Assembly (NCBI GenBank): GCA_016763715.1
Contig: JAESTG010000394.1
Coordinates: 1-8,361 of the forward strand
Direction of reading: 5' to 3'
Length of the DNA stretch: 8,361 bases
Source: Flavobacteriaceae bacterium
Lineage (GTDB): Bacteria > Bacteroidota > Bacteroidia > Flavobacteriales > Flavobacteriaceae
Each line of letters begins with the position of its first letter. Position 1 is the stretch's first letter. A model generated the notes under the pieces. That model was not told where the DNA came from and searched no databases. It saw only the letters and a list, made by a program, of their open reading frames with translations. The translations under genes were made by a program, and so were the position numbers. Positions 1 to 5,448 of the stretch are shown here, piece after piece.

Positions 1-157
1 CACTTGCTTCAGCAGGCAATTCTAATGTTGCTTTGTCACTATCTACTTCAGCAATTGCCTGATCCTTTTCAACATAATCACCATCTTCAACAAGCCATTG
101 AGCAATTTCTACTTCGGTAATGGATTCTCCCGGTGAGGGAACTTTCATTTCTAACAT
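1..157 (-). CDS. odhB: Dihydrolipoyllysine succinyltransferase, E2 of 2-oxoglutarate dehydrogenase (5' part only)
   Basis: This is the N-terminal 52 codons of the E2 core subunit, which carries the succinyl group from E1 to CoA on a lipoyl arm in the cytoplasmic TCA-cycle complex. What is visible is a lipoyl (biotinyl-lipoyl) domain. It opens MLEMKVPSPGESITEVEIAQ, and the lipoylation motif DSDKAT is at residues 39-44, with Lys42 as the expected lipoylated residue. The catalytic domain lies beyond the window edge. I chose the ATG at 155-157; a second in-frame ATG three codons on (146-148) is possible, because there is no Shine-Dalgarno sequence to decide. It follows odhA on the same strand after 47 bp, the usual E1-E2 operon order, which separates it from the pyruvate or branched-chain E2 enzymes that share this domain. 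Confidence 0.9.
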   Translation of the reverse strand, partial: MLEMKVPSPGESITEVEIAQWLVEDGDYVEKDQAIAEVDSDKATLELPAEAS

Positions 158-204
158 AATACTTCTATTACATACCCGCAATAAAGGGGTTCTTATTATT
201 TTTT

Positions 205-2952
205 TTAACTCTTTGGTGTATCAAAAACACTTTCAATTACTTCTTTATGTCTCGCTTTAGAACGAACACTACTTCCCGCTGCGGGAGAACTATAAACTCT
301 TCGGGAAGCCACTCGTAGCTTAACCATATCAAAATTCATCAACATAAAGCCCCATGCACCCATATTTCTTGGTTCTTCTTGAGCCCATACAAAATCTGTT
401 ACATTTGGATACTGTGCTATAATCTCTTCCAACTTTTTCTTCGGAAGTGGGAATAGTTGTTCAATGCGAACCAAGGCAACAGAATTATTATTATTCTCTT
501 CACGATATTCTAGAAGGTCATAATAAAATTTACCCGTGCAAAAAACTACCGAAGTCGCCACTTTTCTATCTATTGTAAAGTCTTCAATCACTTCCTGAAA
601 ACTACCACTGGCCAATTCTTCTCTTGTAGAAACCACTCGTGGATGACGCAATAAACTTTTAGGAGTAAACACGACTAAAGGCTTTCTGAAATTCCACTTC
701 ATTTGTCTACGCAACAGGTGATAAAAATTAGCTGGGGTAGTGACATCAGCCATAATCATGTTGTCTCTAGAGCACAATTGTAAAAAACGCTCCATCCGTG
801 CACTAGAATGTTCAGAACCCTGTCCTTCATATCCATGAGGCAACAACATTACCAATCCATTTTGTGTCTTCCACTTCGATTCGGCTGCCGAAATATATTG
901 ATCCAACATAATTTGTGCACCATTGGAGAAATCCCCGAATTGAGCCTCCCAAATAGTGAGTGTTTCTGGTGCTGCCATGGCATAACCATAGTCAAAACCA
1001 ACAACACCATATTCCGAAAGTAACGAATTAAAGATGTCCATTCTCCCTGATAAACCCAAGGTATTGTGAAGGTTAAACTCCTCCCCAACATCTTCAGTTT
1101 TTATAACGGCATGACGATGTGAAAAAGTACCTCGTTCTACATCTTGCCCCGACAGACGTATGTTATAACCTTCTTCCATGAGTGTTGCGTAAGCCAGCAA
1201 CTCTCCCATAGCCCAATCCAAATTATTGGTTTCGGTATATCTTTTATTTCGGTCTGCAATAATGCGAACAATCTTCTTTAAAAATTTCTTATCTTCTGGG
1301 AGTTTTGTAATTCCCTCTGCCAACATTGTGAGTTTCTCCAAACTAAAAGAAGTGACTATTGGAGCTAAAATATCTTCCAATGACCCTAACTGATAATTTT
1401 CCCAGTCGTCGGCCAATATTTCTGTAATAACGGTTTTTTCTTTCTTTCTTGATGCCTGTAAGTCTTGTTCCAATTCGGCTTTATAATCTAGCTCCAATTG
1501 TTTTACATATTCCGCAGTAATAACTCCTTCTGCCATCAAACGCTCTACATAAATGTCCCTTGGGTTTTTATGTTTCGAGATTGCTTTATACAATTCAGGT
1601 TGGGTAAAACGCGGTTCATCACCTTCGTTATGTCCATATTTTCTATATCCTAATATATCAATAAATACGTCACGACCAAATTGCATTCTAAATTCTAACG
1701 CAAAAGTAAACGCATGACATACTGCTTCCACATCATCTGCATTTACATGCAATACTGGTGACAATGTCACTTTACCAATATCTGTACAGTACGTAGAAGA
1801 TCGACCATCCAAATAATTAGTTGTGAAACCTACTTGATTATTCACCACTACATGAATGGTTCCACCAGTTCGATAGCCATCCAATTGAGCCATCTGTATA
1901 ACTTCATAAACAACACCTTGCCCTGCAATTGCGGCGTCACCATGTATTAATATAGGTAGGATTAACTTCTCATTCCCACCCAATTGATTATCAATTTTTG
2001 CTCTGGAAATACCTTCCACTACAGCATTTACAGTCTCCAAATGCGATGGATTAGGAGCCAAATCCAGTCTCACTTTCTTTCCTTCATTTGTTTCACGAAA
2101 ACTAGTCCAACCCATGTGATATTTCACATCGCCATCAAAAAGTTCTGCCTCATCATATTCCTTACTATCGAATTCACTAAAAATAGTCTCAGACGATTTC
2201 CCAAAAATATTGGCAAGTACATTCAAACGCCCACGGTGGGCCATCCCCACAACAAACTGTTCAATTCCTTTTTCAGACCCTTTTTCAATCAGGCAATCAA
2301 GGCCAGGAATCAAAGCATCCACTCCCTCTATTGAAAAGCGTTTTTGCCCTACATACTTAGAATGTAAAAAGGTTTCGAAAGAGAATGTTTCATTTAATTT
2401 TTTAAGAAGGTGTTTCTTTTCTTCGGAAGAATATATTGGGTGATTGTCATTATTATTCAACCAATTTTGAATCCATTTTATTTCATCTGGATTACGAATG
2501 TACATATACTCAACGCCAATTGCATCGCAATAAATGGCTTCTAAGTGACTTACGATTTCACGTAAGCTCGTTTTTCCTAAACCTAATATAGACCCAGCTT
2601 CAAACTCCGAATCTAAATCACCTTCCGATATGCCGAAATTAACAAGTGCTAAACTCGGTTCATATTTTCTTCGCTCCCGTACAGGATTAGTTTTTGTAAA
2701 TAAATGTCCCCGGGTGCGATAACCATCAATTAATTTAATTACCTGAAACTCTTTTAAGACATTTTCAGGAATGGCAGAAACTCCAGACCCAATCCCTAAG
2801 GCTTCGAGTGAGCCACTCTCAATTCCGAAGTCAAATCCTTGAAAGAAAGAACGCCAACTAGGTTCAATACTATCAGGAAACTGTAAATAAGTGTCGTAGA
2901 GTTCTGCGATATAGGAAGGATGTACCGCATTGAGAAATGAAAATCTATCCAT
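205..2952 (-). CDS. odhA: 2-oxoglutarate dehydrogenase E1 component (thiamine diphosphate-dependent)
   Basis: E1 decarboxylates 2-oxoglutarate with thiamine diphosphate (ThDP) and passes the succinyl group to the lipoyl arm of E2. The protein is 915 residues, close to E. coli SucA (about 930), so it is a plain E1 without the extra acyltransferase domain of mycobacterial KGD. Residues 6-40 form the E2/E3-binding N-terminal segment (FLNAVHPSYIAELYDTYLQF, then WRSFFQGF). Active-site landmarks are HRGR at 239-242, YHMG at 278-281, NPSHLE at 301-306, the ThDP/Mg motif from GDAA at 338 to NNQVGF at 371-376, GHNEGDEPRF at 440-449, and GSEHSSAR at 712-719, whose His715 matches the catalytic C-terminal-domain histidine of SucA. 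The frame is open upstream to an ATG at 3003, but that 17-residue extension does not look like the family and overlaps the candidate promoter at 2990-2997, so I place the start at 2952. odhB follows after 47 bp. Confidence 0.96.
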   Translation of the reverse strand: MDRFSFLNAVHPSYIAELYDTYLQFPDSIEPSWRSFFQGFDFGIESGSLEALGIGSGVSAIPENVLKEFQVIKLIDGYRTRGHLFTKTNPVRERRKYEPSLALVNFGISEGDLDSEFEAGSILGLGKTSLREIVSHLEAIYCDAIGVEYMYIRNPDEIKWIQNWLNNNDNHPIYSSEEKKHLLKKLNETFSFETFLHSKYVGQKRFSIEGVDALIPGLDCLIEKGSEKGIEQFVVGMAHRGRLNVLANIFGKSSETIFSEFDSKEYDEAELFDGDVKYHMGWTSFRETNEGKKVRLDLAPNPSHLETVNAVVEGISRAKIDNQLGGNEKLILPILIHGDAAIAGQGVVYEVIQMAQLDGYRTGGTIHVVVNNQVGFTTNYLDGRSSTYCTDIGKVTLSPVLHVNADDVEAVCHAFTFALEFRMQFGRDVFIDILGYRKYGHNEGDEPRFTQPELYKAISKHKNPRDIYVERLMAEGVITAEYVKQLELDYKAELEQDLQASRKKEKTVITEILADDWENYQLGSLEDILAPIVTSFSLEKLTMLAEGITKLPEDKKFLKKIVRIIADRNKRYTETNNLDWAMGELLAYATLMEEGYNIRLSGQDVERGTFSHRHAVIKTEDVGEEFNLHNTLGLSGRMDIFNSLLSEYGVVGFDYGYAMAAPETLTIWEAQFGDFSNGAQIMLDQYISAAESKWKTQNGLVMLLPHGYEGQGSEHSSARMERFLQLCSRDNMIMADVTTPANFYHLLRRQMKWNFRKPLVVFTPKSLLRHPRVVSTREELASGSFQEVIEDFTIDRKVATSVVFCTGKFYYDLLEYREENNNNSVALVRIEQLFPLPKKKLEEIIAQYPNVTDFVWAQEEPRNMGAWGFMLMNFDMVKLRVASRRVYSSPAAGSSVRSKARHKEVIESVFDTPKS

Positions 2953-2989
2953 AATTGGAATAAATAGGGCTTTTTTATATAAACCGATA

Positions 2990-2997
2990 CAAAAATA
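2990..2997 (-). promoter_or_regulatory. Candidate -7 promoter element for odhA-odhB
   Basis: Read on the minus strand this is TATTTTTG, a full match to the Bacteroidota housekeeping -7 consensus TAnnTTTG. It would start transcription near 2984-2986 and leave a leader of roughly 30 nt before the odhA ATG at 2952. I do not find a clear -33 TTTG at the expected spacing. In AT-rich DNA an 8-bp match can occur by chance, so the support rests on its position in the 112-bp gap between divergent genes. Confidence 0.5.
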
Positions 2998-3030
2998 CAA
3001 CAAATCCCGAAACGACGCTTCTGTTATTCG

Positions 3031-3038
3031 TATATTTA
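3031..3038 (+). promoter_or_regulatory. Weak candidate -7 element for the outer-membrane protein gene
   Basis: The sequence TATATTTA matches TAnnTTTG at all fixed positions except the last (A for G). It sits 26 bp before the ATG at 3065, about right for a -7 element with a leader of some 20 nt. No -33 element is evident. It would be divergent from the odhA promoter about 35 bp away. Confidence 0.25.
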
Positions 3039-3064
3039 TAACACAATAGTCTTAAAGTTTTGTT

Positions 3065-3625
3065 ATGATAAATATGCCTTCCATACTACTAAAAATATCG
3101 ATACTCATATTCATCTGTTTGATTTCATCTACTAAATTGCAGGCACAGGAATCACCAGCGACATTTTGGCAAAATGTGCGATTTGGAGGTGGTGTTGGAC
3201 TTAGTTTTGGAAATGGCTTTTTTAGTGGGACCTTGGCGCCAAGTGCTATCTACGATTTTAACGAACAATTTTCTGCGGGGGTAGGCCTCAATGGAACCTA
3301 CAATAAATTGAAAGCAACCGATCAAAATTTTGGCTATACATCGACTATTTTGGGAGGGAGTATTTTAACTTTATTTAATGTGATTCCTCAAATACGGCTC
3401 TCTGGAGAGTTTGAGCAACTTTATGTCACCCGGAAATATGACGTGGGTACTATCAATACTTTTGCCCCTGTTGAGGATGACAATTATTGGTATCCTGCCT
3501 TATTTCTGGGAGCTGGGTATAGAACCAATAATGTTACCGTTGGAATTCGTTATGACGTTCTTTACGATGAAAACCAAAGTATTTATGCCAATGCTTGGAT
3601 GCCTTTCTTCAGAGTCTATTTCTAA
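3065..3625 (+). CDS. Secreted outer-membrane beta-barrel-like protein, function unknown
   Basis: I do not recognise a specific function. The 186-residue protein starts with a clear Sec signal peptide: a hydrophobic core at about residues 7-20 and a likely signal peptidase I site after LQA at 27. There is no lipobox. The mature part is rich in Gly, aromatic residues and alternating hydrophobic/polar stretches (FGGGVGLSF at 40-48, FSAGVGLNGTYN at 69-80, FLGAGYRT at 147-154, VTVGIRYDVLYD at 157-168). It ends in FFRVYF, and a C-terminal aromatic residue is typical of outer-membrane barrels. The size suits an eight-stranded barrel. The start could also be the ATG at 3074, three codons on. The gene diverges from odhA and converges on the prenyl synthase gene. 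As I recall, small proteins at this position in flavobacteria are sometimes named alpha-ketoglutarate decarboxylase; nothing in the sequence supports an enzyme. Confidence 0.8.
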   Translation: MINMPSILLKISILIFICLISSTKLQAQESPATFWQNVRFGGGVGLSFGNGFFSGTLAPSAIYDFNEQFSAGVGLNGTYNKLKATDQNFGYTSTILGGSILTLFNVIPQIRLSGEFEQLYVTRKYDVGTINTFAPVEDDNYWYPALFLGAGYRTNNVTVGIRYDVLYDENQSIYANAWMPFFRVYF

Positions 3626-3630
3626 GGGTT

Positions 3631-4605
3631 TTAAACCGTACGATTCATCAAGTATTCTCCAAACGATCGAAAATTGGTTTTTTGCTCTTCAGAAAGATTT
3701 ATTTGCTCTAATACCGAATTGGCCTTTGCGGTATAACGCTCAATCTCCAAGACAGCTGCTTTCCTAGCTCCTGAATTTTCAAAAATTGCCCTTATAGTTT
3801 CAATTTTACCAGTCGAATCTTCGATATTTACACTAAATAAGTCCCTCAATGTAGCATTATCTTCAACGCTTGCTTTTTCAAGGGCCGTCAAGTATAAAAA
3901 GGTCTTTTTATTCGAAATAATATCTCCTCCCACTTGTTTTCCAAAAGTTTTAGGATCACCAAAGGCATCCAAATAATCATCTTGTAACTGAAAAGCAATT
4001 CCAAGATTTCTACCAATCTCATAGATATTCTCTTTACAACTCCTAGAAGCTCCAGCTACTATAGCTCCTATTTTCATTGCTGCACCAACTAATACCGCAG
4101 TTTTATAATCAATCATTTTGATATACTCTGAAATAGTGACATCATCACGTGTTTCAAAATCGACATCGTATTGCTGTCCTTCACAAACCTCAACAGCCGT
4201 TTTACTAAACAACTCGGCGAGCTCCTTAAACAAACTAGGGTTGTATCCTTCAAACATTTGATATGCCAAAATTAGCATAACATCCCCACTTAGAATTCCA
4301 GTATTTAGATTCCATTTTTCGTGAACAGTTTCCTTCCCACGACGCAAAGGAGCGTTGTCCATAATATCATCATGTATCAAAGAGAAATTATGAAATAACT
4401 CAACGGCCAAAGCTGCATTCATTGCATTCATATAATCGTCACCAAAAAAATCAGCAGTCATTAGAGTCAATACTGGACGAAGTCTCTTTCCACCCAAAGT
4501 GAGGATATACTTTACTGGTTCGTAAAGTTGAGCAGGCTCCTTGAACGCAACAACTTCCTCAAGTCGATTAGTTATGGCATCACTATAATTGGTCAACAAA
4601 TCCAT
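3631..4605 (-). CDS. Short-chain polyprenyl diphosphate synthase (probably geranylgeranyl/farnesyl diphosphate synthase)
   Basis: The enzyme adds isopentenyl diphosphate units to an allylic diphosphate in the cytoplasm, supplying isoprenoids such as carotenoid and quinone precursors. The protein is 324 residues, normal for the trans-prenyltransferase family. Visible motifs are GGKRLRP at 38-44 (diphosphate binding), the first Asp-rich motif DDIMD at 79-83 followed by RRG at 88-90, GQQYD at 143-147, KT at 168-169, and the second Asp-rich motif DDYLD at 209-213. The first Asp motif lacks the two-residue insertion of classical bacterial farnesyl synthases. Phe74, five residues before it, is bulky, as in type I geranylgeranyl synthases; long-chain synthases usually have Ala there. 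I infer a C15-C20 product. The ATG at 4603-4605 is preferred over an in-frame TTG two codons upstream (4609-4611). The stop is 5 bp from that of the convergent gene. The symbol is left empty because ispA, idsA and crtE names are used inconsistently for this group. Confidence 0.92.
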   Translation of the reverse strand: MDLLTNYSDAITNRLEEVVAFKEPAQLYEPVKYILTLGGKRLRPVLTLMTADFFGDDYMNAMNAALAVELFHNFSLIHDDIMDNAPLRRGKETVHEKWNLNTGILSGDVMLILAYQMFEGYNPSLFKELAELFSKTAVEVCEGQQYDVDFETRDDVTISEYIKMIDYKTAVLVGAAMKIGAIVAGASRSCKENIYEIGRNLGIAFQLQDDYLDAFGDPKTFGKQVGGDIISNKKTFLYLTALEKASVEDNATLRDLFSVNIEDSTGKIETIRAIFENSGARKAAVLEIERYTAKANSVLEQINLSEEQKTNFRSFGEYLMNRTV

Positions 4606-4620
4606 GGACAAAATTTGTCG

Positions 4621-4628
4621 CTAAAATA
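4621..4628 (-). promoter_or_regulatory. Weak candidate -7 element for the prenyl diphosphate synthase gene
   Basis: Read on the minus strand this is TATTTTAG, one base off the TAnnTTTG consensus, 15 bp upstream of the ATG at 4605. It implies a leader of only about 10 nt. No good -33 element is visible, and I found no better match on this strand between 4606 and 4836. Confidence 0.25.
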
Positions 4629-4740
4629 CGGATAAGATGTTAGATTGAAGTAATAGATTTAATCCCTTTTAATAGCCACAACAGCCCGAGAATTCTTTAA
4701 TATAATTATACCCAAGGGCTAAAAGATTCTACTTTCTTAC

Positions 4741-4767
4741 ACATTGACTACAGTTCGGTCAAAATGT
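4741..4767. promoter_or_regulatory. Interrupted dyad, candidate regulator-binding site
   Basis: The perfect arms TTGAC (4744-4748) and GTCAA (4758-4762) are separated by 9 bp, giving a 19-bp imperfect palindrome. Outside them ACATT (4741-4745) and AATGT (4763-4767) also pair if two extra A bases on the right arm are skipped. Palindromes of 15-20 bp with TGAC/GTCA-type half-sites are common for TetR-family proteins. The site lies about 75 bp upstream of the tetR start and within the gap to the divergent prenyl synthase gene, so it could act on either. This is inference from symmetry and position only. Confidence 0.35.
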
Positions 4768-4773
4768 TAAAAA

Positions 4774-4814
4774 AAAGTAAAACTTTGGAAACTTTTAATG
4801 TTTTTAAAGTTTCC
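4774..4814. promoter_or_regulatory. Cluster of AAACTTT half-sites with a 28-bp inverted repeat, candidate tetR operator
   Basis: A perfect 9-bp inverted repeat, GGAAACTTT (4787-4795) and AAAGTTTCC (4806-4814), is separated by 10 bp, 28 bp overall. Just upstream there is another AAACTTT (4780-4786), and AAAGT (4774-4778) faces it. The repeat ends 5 bp before the -7 element at 4820-4827 and so covers the region where the -33 element should lie. A repressor bound here would block RNA polymerase. Autoregulation by the adjacent TetR-family protein is the simplest reading, but the binder is not shown by the sequence. Confidence 0.45.
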
Positions 4815-4819
4815 TTTCC

Positions 4820-4827
4820 TATTTTTG
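4820..4827 (+). promoter_or_regulatory. Candidate -7 promoter element of the tetR-efflux operon
   Basis: TATTTTTG fully matches the Bacteroidota -7 consensus TAnnTTTG and is the same octamer as the candidate before odhA. Transcription would begin near 4831-4834, leaving only about 3-6 nt before the ATG at 4837. No clear TTTG is found about 19 bp upstream; the nearest, at 4784-4787, is too far away. The placement argues against using the earlier in-frame ATG at 4798. Confidence 0.5.
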
Positions 4828-4836
4828 CAAGCTCTT

Positions 4837-5448
4837 ATGAAAGAAAAAATAATACAGAAAGCAACGGAACTCTTTATAAATCTAGGGTTTAAAAGTGTAA
4901 CCATGGATGATATTGCCAATGAAATGGGTATATCAAAAAAGACCATTTATGCGCACTTTAACAATAAGACCGATTTGGTTAGGGAGACCGCTTTAACTCT
5001 TTTCCACTATATCACAAGCGGTATTGATTGTATTTGTGAAATGCACAAGAACCCAATAGAAGAATTATATGAGATTAAGAAGTTCGTCATGCTTCAATTA
5101 AAAAACGAAAAGTCATCTCCACAATACCAACTTCAGAAGTACTATCCCGAAGTACACGCTACCTTCAAAATTAAGCATTTTGAGAAAATGTGTGATTGTA
5201 CAATGACGAATTTAAAACGAGGTGTAGAACAAGGTCTTTATAGAGATAACATTGACGTCGACCTTATTTCAAGAATCTATTTTGTAGGAATACATGGAAT
5301 TAAAGATGACTCTTTATTCCCTATAGATAAGTTTCCAAAAGTACAGCTTTTCGAAGATTACCTCGAATATCATCTCCGGGGTATTGTAACCAAAACTGGC
5401 CTAAAAATATTAAAGAAATTTATTAAAACAACCGTCCACAATGCGTAA
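4837..5448 (+). CDS. TetR/AcrR-family transcriptional regulator of the efflux operon
   Basis: The protein is 203 residues, a normal TetR-family length. The N-terminal DNA-binding domain spans about residues 1-50. Its helix-turn-helix runs VTMDDIANEMGISKKTIYAH at 21-40 and continues FNNKTDLV at 41-48, the classic TetR signature. The helical C-terminal domain (about 55-203) should dimerise and bind a ligand. It has two Cys-X-Cys motifs, CIC at 65-67 and CDC at 119-121, with His107 and His114 nearby. The start at 4837 was chosen because the family domain begins at MKEKIIQKA; the 13 extra residues encoded from the ATG at 4798 are hydrophobic, unlike the family, and overlap the promoter. The last 8 bases overlap the start of the TolC-like gene, so the regulator is almost certainly co-transcribed with the pump and is probably a ligand-released repressor of it. 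The inducer is unknown. Confidence 0.92.
   Translation: MKEKIIQKATELFINLGFKSVTMDDIANEMGISKKTIYAHFNNKTDLVRETALTLFHYITSGIDCICEMHKNPIEELYEIKKFVMLQLKNEKSSPQYQLQKYYPEVHATFKIKHFEKMCDCTMTNLKRGVEQGLYRDNIDVDLISRIYFVGIHGIKDDSLFPIDKFPKVQLFEDYLEYHLRGIVTKTGLKILKKFIKTTVHNA

Noticed and set aside
849..1091. 80-codon open frame on the minus strand inside odhA
   Set aside because: It lies in another frame of a well-supported gene and has no recognisable domain; codon shadow of odhA.
1984..2443. Overlapping open frames on the plus strand antisense to odhA
   Set aside because: Cys/Phe/His-rich translations typical of antisense shadows, with no promoter-like signal or protein family resemblance.
3627..3637. 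Short palindrome (GGTTT, T, AAACC) between the convergent stop codons as a bidirectional terminator
   Set aside because: The arms are only 5 bp, AT-rich, with a 1-nt centre that cannot form a hairpin loop, and there is no T-tract.
3411..3767. 118-codon plus-strand frame spanning the ends of the outer-membrane protein and prenyl synthase genes
   Set aside because: It overlaps two strong genes in a different frame or strand and its translation resembles nothing known.
4682..4720. AGCCC and GGGCT segments as a hairpin or riboswitch upstream of tetR or the prenyl synthase gene
   Set aside because: Five-base arms with a loop of more than 25 nt and no other conserved structure; likely chance.
4798..4836. 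N-terminal hydrophobic extension of the TetR protein from the ATG at 4798, which could suggest a membrane anchor
   Set aside because: The TAnnTTTG element lies inside it and the family domain starts at 4837, so it is probably untranslated.
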